Shown here: piece by piece, positions 20,975-30,049 of the stretch
Layout: each line of letters begins with the position of its first letter
Numbering within the stretch: position 1 is the stretch's first letter
From: Xanthobacter sp. YC-JY1
GTDB taxonomy: Bacteria; Pseudomonadota; Alphaproteobacteria; Rhizobiales; Xanthobacteraceae
Direction of reading: 5' to 3'
DNA length: 64,000 bases
Assembly (NCBI RefSeq): GCF_021730305.1
Contig: NZ_CP032674.1
Span: forward strand, 3,023,001 to 3,087,000
The notes under the pieces: generated by a model
Seen by the model: the letters and a program-made list of their open reading frames with translations, nothing else
The model's database searches: none
What the model was told of the DNA's origin: nothing
Made by a program: the position numbers and the translations under genes

Positions 20975-21247
20975 TCAATGCTTCCAGCTGAGGGTGAAAT
21001 GGTCGTCGTCCTCATCGAGGTTGCCGGCCATGGAGACGATGACGAGCTGCAGCTCCTGCGGGTCCCAGGCGCGGCCGATGCGCGCTTCAACTGAAGCACG
21101 GCGCACCACCAACTCGTCATCGCGGTCGAGCTTGACGGCACCGGGCATGTTGAGCACCCGGCAGCCCGGATTGTCGGCGAGGATCGCCTCGATGATCGGC
21201 CGGGCGTCGTCATTGTGGAGAAGGGTAATGGAGGCGATCTGGGCCAT
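20975..21247 (-). CDS. dmpM: Phenol hydroxylase P2 regulatory protein
   Basis: A 90-residue cofactor-free effector protein homologous to DmpM/MmoB. It interacts with the oxygenase and modulates catalysis. ATG 21247 (MAQIASITLLHNDDAR) matches the family size; the open frame extends further upstream over dmpL without similarity. It lies 22 bases before dmpN. Confidence 0.9.
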   Translation of the reverse strand: MAQIASITLLHNDDARPIIEAILADNPGCRVLNMPGAVKLDRDDELVVRRASVEARIGRAWDPQELQLVIVSMAGNLDEDDDHFTLSWKH

Positions 21248-21273
21248 GAGCGGTGATCCTTGGCGAGCTTTCG

Positions 21274-22263
21274 TCAGAGCGTGAGGCCGAGCCGGGCGGC
21301 GCGCGCGCGGGCGGCAGAGGCGGCAGTCACGGCCGCGGCACCCTCCCCCGTGAGCAATCCCGACAACGCCACGCCGGCCGCCTCCGCGCGATCGATCCAG
21401 TAGCGCGCCCAGGCCGAGACAAGGGCCGCGTTCTCGGCGCTCTCGGCCGCCACGACCTTGATGACGTGATCGGACCACTTGCCCTCTTCGGCGGCCCAAT
21501 CGGCCATGAACTCGGTGAGCATCGCGACGGGGATGGTGACCGGACCGAAGGCGGCTTCGGTGCAGGCGTAGACGAGATCGAGCAACACCGCGTTCACGCC
21601 GAGCGCCTGCGCCACGAACAGCTGGAACCAGTCGCGTTCCACAAGGGTGTCCTCAATGAGCTGGCGCACGCCTTGCCATTCGGGCGCGTTCATCCAGGCC
21701 GCCTTGGCGGTGTCGAGCGACGTGCCGGTATGGCGGTCGATGACGAGGCCGATGCGCGAGACGATCTGGGCCATGCCGAGGTGATCGCCGGCGGAGAAGA
21801 TGCTGGGCGCCGTCACCGCCGTGCCGTAGCCACGCTGGCAGATCTCCGTCATGTTCATGTTGGCGCCCCAGTGCAGGTGGCGCACCGGCAGCAGCCCGGC
21901 CACGAGCTTCGCCTTCAGTCCGTCGTCGGCCCTGGCGAAGAGATCGCGTTCCTCGACAAAGGTGAAATTGCGCTCCACCGCCTGGTTCATGTTGGCGCGG
22001 GCAATATTGTAGGCACCGTAATAATATTGACGGGGGTCGAGCAACGCATACCAGTCCCGCATCACGACCTCGGTCTTGCGCGGGTCGTAGATGTTGAACT
22101 GGGGCTCCCACAGGGGCCGATAATGAAAATGATCGGTGGGCTGGAGGTCGAAGGTTGCCTCCTGGTAGCGTGACGCCGGCTTGTCGCCGCCAAGGCGCCG
22201 TGCCACGTGACCGAACGTCTGCCGCCTCGGCTCCAGGTCGATGGTCTTGATCTGAACAGTCAC
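21274..22263 (-). CDS. dmpL: Phenol hydroxylase P1, oxygenase beta subunit
   Basis: A 329-residue DmpL family protein (RQTFGHVARRLGGDKPASRYQEA near the N-terminus, then FHYRPLWEP and DPRQYYYGAYN). It is a structural beta subunit of the phenol hydroxylase. The GTG start at 22263 was chosen because GGAGGACGTG lies immediately upstream and because DmpL proteins begin at the equivalent residue. Confidence 0.93.
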   Translation of the reverse strand: MTVQIKTIDLEPRRQTFGHVARRLGGDKPASRYQEATFDLQPTDHFHYRPLWEPQFNIYDPRKTEVVMRDWYALLDPRQYYYGAYNIARANMNQAVERNFTFVEERDLFARADDGLKAKLVAGLLPVRHLHWGANMNMTEICQRGYGTAVTAPSIFSAGDHLGMAQIVSRIGLVIDRHTGTSLDTAKAAWMNAPEWQGVRQLIEDTLVERDWFQLFVAQALGVNAVLLDLVYACTEAAFGPVTIPVAMLTEFMADWAAEEGKWSDHVIKVVAAESAENAALVSAWARYWIDRAEAAGVALSGLLTGEGAAAVTAASAARARAARLGLTL

Positions 22264-22359
22264 CACGTCCTCCAATAGAGCCACTCGAGGGCCCGATATT
22301 GCTTTCATCCGGCGTCTTCTCGCGCTCGGTTTACTTCTGTTTGCTTGGACGGGAGCGAT

Positions 22360-22716
22360 CTACAGGCGCTCGTCCTGTGCAGCGCCCGTCACCGTGCGCT
22401 GCAACAGTCCCGGCTGGCCGGCCCGCCATGCCATCTGCTCGATAGCCCCGGACGTCTGCGCATCGAGCGCCGACACCGCCGCGCCGCGCAACTGGCAGAA
22501 TTCCTCGAAGGCCCGCGCCGGCAAGATCAGCTCAACGGCCAGGTCACCGCCATAGAGGGCGAACTCGAATTCGACGAAGCGGCCAAGACGCGTGCCCAGG
22601 ATGCGGACCCGGGCCTGCATCGGATCGCCGGCCGGAGATTCAGCGGAGGCCGCTGTGCCGGCGTCGGGAGCGCCGGCATGGCCGGAGCCACCGCCCTGCG
22701 AGAGGGAATGAGCCAA
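22360..22716 (-). CDS. dmpK: Phenol hydroxylase P0 assembly protein
   Basis: A DmpK-type protein of 118 residues: RVLGT-like start, GRFVEFEFALYGGDLAVELILP, then FEEFC. DmpK is not part of the active oxygenase and is thought to help load iron into it. The TTG start at 22716 is supported by GGGGAGG about seven bases upstream; this gives a roughly 25-30-residue Gly/Ala-rich N-terminal extension relative to DmpK. ATG at residue 33 is the alternative. First gene of dmpKLMNOP. Confidence 0.85.
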   Translation of the reverse strand: MAHSLSQGGGSGHAGAPDAGTAASAESPAGDPMQARVRILGTRLGRFVEFEFALYGGDLAVELILPARAFEEFCQLRGAAVSALDAQTSGAIEQMAWRAGQPGLLQRTVTGAAQDERL

Positions 22717-22775
22717 TGTCCCGCCTCCCCGGAATGAGCGGGGCCCACCTTTTGGGGCCCATCGTTGTTGTTTTG

Positions 22776-22830
22776 GTTATCGGCGCCGCTGATTTCGATG
22801 TCAACGATAATTTCGAGAAAATCGAAATTA
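22776..22830 (-). promoter_or_regulatory. dmpK promoter with adjacent inverted repeat
   Basis: On the minus strand TTGACA (22804-22799), 17-base spacer, GATAAC (22781-22776). Directly upstream of the -35 is a perfect inverted repeat TAATTTCGA-N5-TCGAAATTA (22808-22830). The predicted start near 22769 lies about 50 bases before the dmpK TTG. The layout is that of an operator controlling a sigma-70-type promoter. The ligand could be the GntR-type regulator at 23832-24551 (inference). Confidence 0.6.
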
Positions 22831-22871
22831 CCGAACTTATTCCTGCAACTCGAAACATGGCGGCGTGCGCG

Positions 22872-23702
22872 TCAAGCTCCCTCGCCCAGGAAATCAGCGA
22901 CGAGACGATTGAACCGGCCGGCCTGCTCAATCTGGGTCCAGTGGCCGCAGCGGCCGAACACATGCAGTTGCGCGCGATCGATGAGATCGGCGAGGCGCAG
23001 CGAGACGTCGAGGGGTATCACCCGGTCCTCGCGGCCGTGGACGATCAGCACCTCATGCGGCAACGCGCGGATCTGCGCCTCGCTGCTCGCCAGCGCATCG
23101 AGATGCCGCTGGCGTGGTGCCGGGAACATAGCGGAGAAGCTCTCCTGGAATCCGGGGCGGATGGAGGCCCGGAAGCGCAGCTCGGCGAGTTCATCCGTAA
23201 CGAGGCCGCGGTCGAACGCGAAGACATCCAAGAGTGCCCGCATGGCCGCGAATGAGGGCTCATAGCCCCACACTTTCTCCAGCCCCTCGGAGATGGGAAA
23301 GGACAGCCCGACACTGCCCATGAGCACCAGCCGGCGAACCCGCGCGGGATGCGCCACCGCCAGCGCCAGCCCGATGGCACCGCCGAACGAATTGCCGACG
23401 ATATCCACCCGCTCCAGCCCCAGCGCGTCCATCAGGTCGAGCACCTGCCGGACCCAGATCTCGCGGGTCCACGCGAGACCGGCTGGCCGGTCGCTGAAGC
23501 CGAAGCCCACCATGTCGGGCGCGACCACGCGGAAGCGTTCCGACAGCGCGGGGATGATACCGCGCCAGTTGGCCCAGGCCGACACGCCCGGACCCGAGCC
23601 GTGAATCAGCAGCACGGGCGCGCCGCTGCCGCGATCATGCACATTGGTCGCGAAGGCGCCGGTGCGCACGCTGGCGCCGATCTCCGGATTATCGTCAGGC
23701 AT
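22872..23702 (-). CDS. dmpD: 2-Hydroxymuconic semialdehyde hydrolase (DmpD type)
   Basis: A 276-residue alpha/beta hydrolase. HGSGPGVSAWANW gives the oxyanion region, the nucleophile elbow is GNSFGGA, the acid lies in HGREDRVIP and the His in GRCGHW, all as in DmpD/XylF. It hydrolyses the meta-ring-fission product of methylcatechols (ketone-type) to 2-oxopent-4-enoate plus acid. ATG 23702 follows AAGGGG by seven bases. It lies just upstream of dmpK on the minus strand, apart from the other meta-pathway genes, which are divergent on the plus strand. Confidence 0.9.
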   Translation of the reverse strand: MPDDNPEIGASVRTGAFATNVHDRGSGAPVLLIHGSGPGVSAWANWRGIIPALSERFRVVAPDMVGFGFSDRPAGLAWTREIWVRQVLDLMDALGLERVDIVGNSFGGAIGLALAVAHPARVRRLVLMGSVGLSFPISEGLEKVWGYEPSFAAMRALLDVFAFDRGLVTDELAELRFRASIRPGFQESFSAMFPAPRQRHLDALASSEAQIRALPHEVLIVHGREDRVIPLDVSLRLADLIDRAQLHVFGRCGHWTQIEQAGRFNRLVADFLGEGA

Positions 23703-23831
23703 GGGACACCCCTTCTTGTCGCGCGGCCGATCGCCGGCACGCGCGCGCCAGCACATCCCGCGCGCCGTCCGGCGCCGGAGCAGGTCGAAAAATGCGAGAA
23801 TCGGACGGCGCGCCCCGCTCGGGGCGCCAGA

Positions 23832-24551
23832 TCAGGTGAGCGCGGGTAGGTTGCGGCTCAGCAGGGCGAGGGTCTTGTCGATGTGCTCGGCCTCGAGGCG
23901 GCAGGCCAGATCCACATTGCGGGCCAACGCGGCTTCGAGAATGGCCTTATGCTCGGCATGCACGTCGCGCGGCTCGAAGCGGGCGGCGAGCGATATGCGG
24001 CGATAGCGCTCCGATTGCTGGAAGAGAATGCCGTGCATGTGCTTCACCCAGCGCGACGGGCAGGCGCCGATCAGCGTGAAATGGAAGTCGCGGTTGCGCG
24101 CCTCGAACTCGTCGCGCAACTCGGTGGATTCGGCCTTCTCCTCCACCAGTTTCTCCTCCACCTTCGACAGACGGTGATAGGCGCCCACCAGCGCCCCCTC
24201 CCAGGCGTCATCGCCGAAGATGATGGATTGGCGCAGCGCCTCGATCTCCACCAGCTTCCGTGCGGCGGTGAGGTCGGCGAAGTCGTCCAGGGAGATCTCC
24301 GCCACCCGGAAGCCACGCTGCTCCTCCGAGGTCACCAGCGCCTCGCCCACCAGCCGCGTCAGCGCTTCGCGCAGGGTGGACGCGCCGACGCCGTAGCGCT
24401 CGCGCAGCATCTCGAAGCGCAGCTTGAGGCCCGGGGGCAACGCCCCGGTCAGAATGTCCTGGCGGAGAGTCTCGTAAGCGGCCTCGACGAGGCTGCGCGC
24501 GCCAACCACCTTCGCCTGGCGGCCGGCGACCTCCGCTGCATTCTTTTCCAT
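23832..24551 (-). CDS. GntR/FCD-family transcriptional regulator
   Basis: A 239-residue protein. An N-terminal GntR winged helix (AAYETLRQDILTGALPPG, YGVGASTLREALTRL) is followed by an all-helical FCD domain (LTAARKLVEIEALR; RDFHFTLIGAC, whose His is a typical metal ligand; EHKAILEAAL). GntR repressors such as AphS control phenol and meta-pathway genes in Comamonas. This gene sits exactly between the divergent dmpD/dmpK block and the meta-cleavage operon, so it is the likely local regulator. Its effector is unknown. Confidence 0.9.
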   Translation of the reverse strand: MEKNAAEVAGRQAKVVGARSLVEAAYETLRQDILTGALPPGLKLRFEMLRERYGVGASTLREALTRLVGEALVTSEEQRGFRVAEISLDDFADLTAARKLVEIEALRQSIIFGDDAWEGALVGAYHRLSKVEEKLVEEKAESTELRDEFEARNRDFHFTLIGACPSRWVKHMHGILFQQSERYRRISLAARFEPRDVHAEHKAILEAALARNVDLACRLEAEHIDKTLALLSRNLPALT

Positions 24552-24698
24552 GGTGAACCTGTCCTCGGCGGGCGATCGCGTCGGAGCGTCGATCGCGCCT
24601 GACGATAGCGCGCGTCGATTTTTTTCTCAAGATCGCGACATCTCCATAATGACGAATATTCAATAAAAAACGTGAAAACAAAAAATCTCGAAAATTTA

Positions 24699-24727
24699 TT
24701 GACACCCTCGCTGGAGCCGGCGCATAT
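24699..24727 (+). promoter_or_regulatory. Promoter of the meta-cleavage operon
   Basis: TTGACA (24699-24704), 17 bases, GCATAT (24722-24727). The sequence just upstream (TCTCGAAAATTTA, 24686-24698) resembles the one before the dmpK -35. TTTATTGA (24695-24702) overlaps the -35 and has an inverted partner TCAATAAA at 24660-24667. The -10 is weak, so regulator help is plausible. Confidence 0.55.
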
Positions 24728-24779
24728 GCAGGGCAACACGGCCCGAAAGTGGCCGGACCCGAGGAAACGGAAGGGTGCG

Positions 24780-25271
24780 ATGACCGATCTACTCCCAACC
24801 GCCGGACGCAATGGCGACTCCACAAGCACAACGTTGGGCCGTTGCTTCGGCGGTTGCGCGGAAAGCTGCCCGCTCGCCGGGCTCGGCCGCTGTTCCGGCG
24901 GCACGTCGGCGGCTCCTGAAACGCCGGCTACGGCGCGCCGGGTGACGGTCACCATCGAGGGTCACGGCAGCGCGTCCGTCAGCACGGAGGAGCGGCTCCT
25001 GGTGGCGCTTGAGCGGGCCCGGGGGCTCGGCCAGATCACCGGGCTCCCGCGCAAGCTGCCGGTCGGCTGTCGGCGCGGCGGCTGCGGCATCTGCCGCGCC
25101 CAGGTGATCGCTGGAGACTATCGGCGCGCCCCCATGAGCCGGGAGCACGTCTCTCTGTCCGATGAAGCCGAGGGCGTCGTCCTGACGTGCGCGATCTACG
25201 CGCAAAGCGATTTGATGCTGCGGCTCGATGCCCGGCTGCCCGCCAGACGAAACTGCGACGGCAATGACTAG
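24780..25271 (+). CDS. dmpQ: XylT/DmpQ-like ferredoxin with extra N-terminal Cys cluster
   Basis: A 163-residue protein. The C-terminal half is a plant-type 2Fe-2S ferredoxin with Cys at about 97, 102, 105 and 137 (CRRGGCGIC, then LTCA). In other meta operons this ferredoxin re-reduces the oxidised iron of catechol 2,3-dioxygenase. The N-terminal half is unusual: it carries four more cysteines (about 22, 26, 30, 38; CFGGCAESC and GRC) not found in ordinary DmpQ/XylT. ATG 24780 is preferred because GGAAGGG precedes it and the promoter at 24699-24727 covers an alternative ATG at 24726. First gene of the plus-strand operon. Confidence 0.85.
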   Translation: MTDLLPTAGRNGDSTSTTLGRCFGGCAESCPLAGLGRCSGGTSAAPETPATARRVTVTIEGHGSASVSTEERLLVALERARGLGQITGLPRKLPVGCRRGGCGICRAQVIAGDYRRAPMSREHVSLSDEAEGVVLTCAIYAQSDLMLRLDARLPARRNCDGND

Positions 25272-25337
25272 CTCGCGGATCGGGCCACCAAGATGCGCCA
25301 GTCACATTTGGCGACAAAACGAGGGAGGAGAGCATTC

Positions 25338-26258
25338 ATGGCGCACACGGGCGTTCTGAGACCTGGCTTCATTCAGTTGCGCGTGCTCGACATGCTGGCC
25401 GCCGTCGAACACTATTCCAAGCGGATCGGCCTGCATCAGGTTTCCGAAGAGGCGGACGGCCGCGTCTACCTGAAATCGGCTGACGAATTCGACCATCACA
25501 GCTTCGTCCTGCGCCGCGCCGACACCGCCGGCTTTGACCTCATGGCCTTCAAGGTCCGCACCGACGCCGACCTCGACGCATTCGAGCAACGCATCGTGGC
25601 TTACGGCTATCCGGTCGATCACGTGCCGGCCGGCGAACAGCCCGGCATCGGCCGCCGCATCGGCTGGACGCTGGCCTCCGGCCACCGCATCGAGTTGTTC
25701 GCCCACGCCGAGCAGTCCGATCCCAAGCCTAGCGCCCACAATCCGGACGTCTGGATCACCGAGCCGCACGGCATGCGCGCCCGCCGCTTCGACCATGCCC
25801 TGCTCTACGGGCCGGAAATCGAGAAGAACCTGGAATTCTTCGAGACCGTGCTCGATTTCCGCTGCGCCGAGCGCCTCGACATGCCGGACGGCGTGCTGGC
25901 CATCTGGCTCACCGCCGGCATGAAGGCGCATGACATCGCGTTCGTGAAATATCCCGAGCCCGGCAAGTTTCACCACGCCTCGTTCGAGCTGGAGAACTGG
26001 AACGACGTGGGCCACGCGGCCGATATCATCGCCCGCTACGACATCTCCATCGACATCGGCCCCACCCGCCACGGCATCACGCGCGGCCAGACCATTTATT
26101 TCTTCGACCCCTCCGGCAACCGGAATGAAGTCTTCACCGGCGGCTATACTTACTATCCCGACCACCCGACCCGCACCTGGGACCACGAACAGGTGGGCAA
26201 GGCCATCTTTTACTACGAGCGGGAGATGAACGAAGCCTTCCTCTCAGTGGTGACCTGA
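25338..26258 (+). CDS. dmpB: Catechol 2,3-dioxygenase
   Basis: A 306-residue two-domain extradiol dioxygenase of the XylE/DmpB type. Iron ligands can be placed at His in RRFDHALLY, His in FHHASFE and Glu in GNRNEVF. It cleaves catechol or methylcatechol next to the hydroxyls, giving 2-hydroxymuconic semialdehyde or its ketone analogues. ATG 25338 follows GGGAGGAG by about seven bases. Located between its reactivating ferredoxin and the DUF336 gene. Confidence 0.95.
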   Translation: MAHTGVLRPGFIQLRVLDMLAAVEHYSKRIGLHQVSEEADGRVYLKSADEFDHHSFVLRRADTAGFDLMAFKVRTDADLDAFEQRIVAYGYPVDHVPAGEQPGIGRRIGWTLASGHRIELFAHAEQSDPKPSAHNPDVWITEPHGMRARRFDHALLYGPEIEKNLEFFETVLDFRCAERLDMPDGVLAIWLTAGMKAHDIAFVKYPEPGKFHHASFELENWNDVGHAADIIARYDISIDIGPTRHGITRGQTIYFFDPSGNRNEVFTGGYTYYPDHPTRTWDHEQVGKAIFYYEREMNEAFLSVVT

Positions 26259-26265
26259 GACGGAG

Positions 26266-26688
26266 ATGACGATCTCCCACGGCATCCGCAGCATCACCGC
26301 TGCGGCGGCCGCGCGCGCGGCCGAGGCGGCCCTCGCCTGCGGGGCCGGACGCGGAGCGGCGGTGGTCGCCGCGGTGGTGGACCATGGCGGGCACCTCCTT
26401 GCCTTGCTGCGGGCGGACGGTGCGTTCACCGCCTCGCTCGACATGGCCCGCGACAAGGCCTGGACCGCCGCCACCTTCGGCATGTCGACCGACCGCCTGT
26501 GCGCGCTGGTGGACGGCCATGAGGTGCTGCGCGACGGCATCGGCCACCGCCCGGGCGTCATCTTGTTCGGCGGCGGCACGCCCCTCCTGGAAGAGGGCCA
26601 CCTGATCGGCGCCATCGGCGTGTCAGGCGGATCGGAAGACGACGACCGCGCATGCGCGGAGGCCGGGATCAAGGCTCTCGGTCTGTGA
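26266..26688 (+). CDS. DUF336/GlcG-HbpS family protein
   Basis: A 140-residue protein of the HbpS/GlcG-like fold (VVAAVVDHGGHLLALLRADGAF, then GVSGGSEDDDRACAEAGIKAL). Homologues are often found inside meta-cleavage and other aromatic operons. A haem- or cofactor-binding role has been proposed for some members, but the function here is not known. It starts seven bases after the dmpB stop. Confidence 0.85.
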   Translation: MTISHGIRSITAAAAARAAEAALACGAGRGAAVVAAVVDHGGHLLALLRADGAFTASLDMARDKAWTAATFGMSTDRLCALVDGHEVLRDGIGHRPGVILFGGGTPLLEEGHLIGAIGVSGGSEDDDRACAEAGIKALGL

Positions 26689-26729
26689 GGGCGGCTGGCG
26701 GCCGCCGGGTTCCAAGAGGAGAGGCAAGA

Positions 26730-28241
26730 ATGTCGGTCCACCCGCTGCTCGAACGCAGGCCCCTCTCGCAATCGAGCGCGCGCCGCGACGCCGCGCACTT
26801 CATCGACGGCGAGTTCACCCAAGGCGCGACCGGCATGGGCTGGGACAATATCTGCCCGGTGGACGGCAGCCGCATCGGCCGCGTGCCGGAAGGCGGCCGC
26901 GCCGAGGTGGATGCGGCGGTGGCGGCGGCAGCCGCCGCCCTCGATGGCCCCTGGGGCCGGATGACGGTCACCGAGCGCACCGACCTCCTCGCAGAGGTGG
27001 CCGCGGGCATCGACCGCCGGTTCGACGACTTCCTCGAGGCCGAATGCCTCGACACCGGCAAGCCCATGTCGCTGGCCGCGCACATCGACATCCCGCGCGG
27101 CGCGGCCAACTTCAAGATGTTCACCGACGTGGCCAAGACCATCGCCACGGAATGCTTCCAGATGCCCACCCCCGACGGCGCCGGTGCGCTCAATTATGCC
27201 CTGCGCCGCCCGCGCGGCGTCATCGCCGTCATCTCGCCCTGGAACCTGCCGCTGCTGCTGATGACCTGGAAGGTCGGGCCGGCGCTGGCGCTGGGCAACA
27301 CGGTGGTGGTGAAGCCCTCGGAGGAGACCCCCCTCACCGCCACCCTGCTCGGCGAAGTGATGAACGCGGTGGGCCTGCCCCGCGGCGTCTACAACGTGGT
27401 CCACGGCCTCGGCCCGCAATCGGCCGGCGAATTCCTGACGCAGCATCCGCGCGTGAACGGCATCACCTTCACCGGCGAGACGCGCACAGGCGAGGCCATC
27501 ATGCGGCAGGCCGCCCATGGCATCCGCCCGGTATCGTTCGAACTGGGCGGCAAGAATGCAGCTCTCGTTTTCGCCGACTGCGACCTCGACAAGGCGGTGG
27601 AGGGCACGCTGCGCTCCGCTTTCTCCAATTGCGGGCAGGTCTGCCTCGGCACCGAACGGGTCTATGTGGAACGGCCCATCTTCGACGCCTTCGTCGCCCG
27701 CCTGAAGGCCGGCGCGGCGGCCCTTCGCCCCGGCCGTCCCGAGGACCCCGCGACCGGCATCGGTCCGCTGATCTCGAAGGAGCACCAGGACAAGGTGCTC
27801 GCCTATTACGCCCGCGCCGTGGAGCAGGGTGCGACCGTAGTGATGGGCGGCGGCGTGCCGCCCATGCCCGACGACCTTGCCAACGGCAATTGGGTCGAGC
27901 CGACCATCTGGACCGGCCTCGCTGACGACGCCGATTGCGTGACCCAGGAGATCTTCGGCCCCTGCTGCCACGTCCGCCCCTTCGATACGGAAGAGGAGGC
28001 GGTGCGCCTCGCCAACGCCACGCCCTACGGCCTCGCCGCCGCCGTGTGGACGGAAAGCCTCGCCCGCGCCCATCGCGTCGCCGAGTGCATGGAGGTTGGC
28101 ATCTGCTGGGTGAACTCCTGGTTCCTGCGCGACCTGCGCACCGCCTTCGGCGGCGCCAAGGCCTCCGGCATCGGCCGCGAAGGCGGCGTTCACAGCCTCG
28201 AGTTCTACACCGAGATCAGCAACGTGTGCGTCAAGCTCTGA
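26730..28241 (+). CDS. dmpC: 2-Hydroxymuconic semialdehyde dehydrogenase
   Basis: A 503-residue aldehyde dehydrogenase of the DmpC/XylG type. PWNLPLLLMTWK is the cofactor loop, the catalytic Glu lies in FELGGKNA, and the catalytic Cys in SNCGQVCLGTERV. It oxidises 2-hydroxymuconic semialdehyde with NAD to 2-hydroxymuconate (4-oxalocrotonate branch). ATG 26730 has GAGGAG upstream; the longer frame overlaps the DUF336 gene. Confidence 0.94.
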   Translation: MSVHPLLERRPLSQSSARRDAAHFIDGEFTQGATGMGWDNICPVDGSRIGRVPEGGRAEVDAAVAAAAAALDGPWGRMTVTERTDLLAEVAAGIDRRFDDFLEAECLDTGKPMSLAAHIDIPRGAANFKMFTDVAKTIATECFQMPTPDGAGALNYALRRPRGVIAVISPWNLPLLLMTWKVGPALALGNTVVVKPSEETPLTATLLGEVMNAVGLPRGVYNVVHGLGPQSAGEFLTQHPRVNGITFTGETRTGEAIMRQAAHGIRPVSFELGGKNAALVFADCDLDKAVEGTLRSAFSNCGQVCLGTERVYVERPIFDAFVARLKAGAAALRPGRPEDPATGIGPLISKEHQDKVLAYYARAVEQGATVVMGGGVPPMPDDLANGNWVEPTIWTGLADDADCVTQEIFGPCCHVRPFDTEEEAVRLANATPYGLAAAVWTESLARAHRVAECMEVGICWVNSWFLRDLRTAFGGAKASGIGREGGVHSLEFYTEISNVCVKL

Positions 28242-28259
28242 AAACCCGGAAATTCTCCA

Positions 28260-29063
28260 ATGACCACATTGCAAGAGGCAGCCACCCAGGCGGCGATCCG
28301 CGAAGCCGCCGACCGCCTCCACGCCGCGGCGGCTAACGGCACGCCCACCGGTCCCATTCGCGACCTCCTCAGGGAAGGCGACGTAGACGCCGCCTATGCG
28401 GTGCAGCGGATCAACACGGAGCGGGCGCTTGCCGCCGGCCGCCGGCTGGTCGGCCGCAAGACCGGCCTCACCTCGGTCGCGGTGCAGCGCCAGCTCGGCG
28501 TGAACCAGCCCGACTACGGCATGCTGTTCGCGGACATGGCGCGGCCCGAGGGGCTCGACGTCGCCATCGCCGACGTGCTCCAGCCCAAGGCGGAGGCGGA
28601 GATCGCCTTCGTCCTCGGGCGCGACCTCGACGGCGAGCAACTCACCGTGGCGGACCTGTTCCGTGCGGTGGAGTATGCGGTACCGGCCATCGAGATCGTC
28701 GGCAGCCGCGTCGCCGGCTGGGACATCCGCATCACCGACACCATCGCCGACAACGCCTCTTCAGGCCTTTACGTGCTCGGGTCGCGGCCGACGCGGCTCA
28801 CCGACTTCGATCCGCGCCTGTGCGGGATGGTGATGGAGAAGAAGGGCGAGCCAGTGTCGGTGGGCGCCGGCGCGGCCTGCCTCGGCTCGCCGCTTACCGC
28901 CATCTTGTGGCTGGCGAAGGTGATGGCGCGGGTCGGCCTGCCCATGCGCGCCGGCGACACCATTCTGTCCGGCGCCCTCGGCCCCATGGTCGCGGTGGAG
29001 GCCGGCGACGTGTTCGACGTGCGCATCGACGGCCTCGGCTCGGTGCGCGCAGCCTTCGCCTGA
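28260..29063 (+). CDS. dmpE: 2-Oxopent-4-enoate hydratase
   Basis: A 267-residue protein of the fumarylacetoacetase-like hydratase/decarboxylase family. KTGLTS and metal-binding [12 protein letters not shown] fit DmpE, and it is paralogous to the DmpH-type decarboxylase 2.8 kb downstream. It adds water to 2-hydroxypenta-2,4-dienoate to give 4-hydroxy-2-oxovalerate. It begins 18 bases after dmpC. Confidence 0.92.
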   Translation: MTTLQEAATQAAIREAADRLHAAAANGTPTGPIRDLLREGDVDAAYAVQRINTERALAAGRRLVGRKTGLTSVAVQRQLGVNQPDYGMLFADMARPEGLDVAIADVLQPKAEAEIAFVLGRDLDGEQLTVADLFRAVEYAVPAIEIVGSRVAGWDIRITDTIADNASSGLYVLGSRPTRLTDFDPRLCGMVMEKKGEPVSVGAGAACLGSPLTAILWLAKVMARVGLPMRAGDTILSGALGPMVAVEAGDVFDVRIDGLGSVRAAFA

Positions 29064-29107
29064 GGCGCACGACGCCTCCCCCTTGTCGATTGCGAGGAGT
29101 TGAGTGT

Positions 29108-30049
29108 ATGGCAAAAATCAAGGCCGCGATCATCGGGTCCGGGAATATCGGGACGGACCTGATGATCAAGATCATGCGCATGTCGCGCCATCTGGAGATG
29201 GGCGCCATGGTGGGGATCGATCCGGCGTCCGACGGCCTCGCCCGGGCGGCGCGGCTCGGGGTGCCGGTGACGCACGAGGGGATCGAAGGCCTCACCCGCC
29301 TGCCCAATTACGCCGAGATCGGCGTGGTGTTCGATGCCACCTCCGCCAAAGCTCACATCGCCAATGACGCGGTGCTGCAGAAGGACGGCAAGAAGGTCAT
29401 CGACCTCACCCCCGCCGCCATCGGCCCCTTCACCATCCCCGCCATCAATGGCGAGGCCAATCTCGACGCCTCCAACGTCAATATGGTCACCTGCGGCGGC
29501 CAGGCCACCATCCCCATGGTCCATGCCGTGCGCCGCGCCACCGACCGGGTGATCTGGGGCGAGATCGTCGCCTCCATCTCCTCGAAGTCCGCCGGTCCGG
29601 GCACCCGCGCCAATATCGACGAGTTCACCGAGACCACCTCGAAGGCTATCGAGGTGCTGGGAGGCGCCGAGCGTGGCAAGGCGGTCATCATCCTCAACCC
29701 GGCCGAGCCGCCCCTGATCATGCGCGACACTGTCTTCACCCTCTCGCAGGGCGGCACGCGCGAGGCCATCGAGGCCTCCATCCTGGAGATGGTCGAGACC
29801 GTGAAGGCCTATGTGCCCGGCTATCGCCTGAAGCAGAAGGTGCAGTTCGAGGAGATCGGGAACAACGCGCCCGTCCGCATCCCCGGCGTCGGTCCGGTGA
29901 CCGGCCTCAAGACCACCATCCTGCTCGAGGTGGAGGGCGCCGCCCACTATCTGCCGGCCTATGCCGGAAACCTAGACATCATGACCTCGGCCGCCTTGGT
30001 CTCCGCCGACCGCTGGGCCGCCCGTTTCCTTGCGAAGGAGGCCGCGTGA
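29108..30049 (+). CDS. dmpF: Acylating acetaldehyde dehydrogenase
   Basis: A 313-residue protein. An N-terminal NAD-binding motif ([12 protein letters not shown]) is followed by the catalytic Cys in [15 protein letters not shown]. It converts acetaldehyde plus CoA to acetyl-CoA and works as a channelling complex with the aldolase DmpG. ATG 29108 is preceded by GGAGT. The end overlaps the dmpG start (TGATG), fitting the paired complex. Confidence 0.95.
   Translation: MAKIKAAIIGSGNIGTDLMIKIMRMSRHLEMGAMVGIDPASDGLARAARLGVPVTHEGIEGLTRLPNYAEIGVVFDATSAKAHIANDAVLQKDGKKVIDLTPAAIGPFTIPAINGEANLDASNVNMVTCGGQATIPMVHAVRRATDRVIWGEIVASISSKSAGPGTRANIDEFTETTSKAIEVLGGAERGKAVIILNPAEPPLIMRDTVFTLSQGGTREAIEASILEMVETVKAYVPGYRLKQKVQFEEIGNNAPVRIPGVGPVTGLKTTILLEVEGAAHYLPAYAGNLDIMTSAALVSADRWAARFLAKEAA

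Noticed and set aside
23800-23831. GC-rich hairpin after the GntR-type gene as a terminator
   Set aside because: Stem is plausible, but there is no T run after it and similar GC-rich stems are common here.
26244-28640. 798-codon minus-strand frame
   Set aside because: Antisense of dmpC and dmpE; no recognisable domain.
28820-29107. N-terminal extension of dmpF
   Set aside because: Overlaps dmpE in another frame; similarity begins exactly at ATG 29108.
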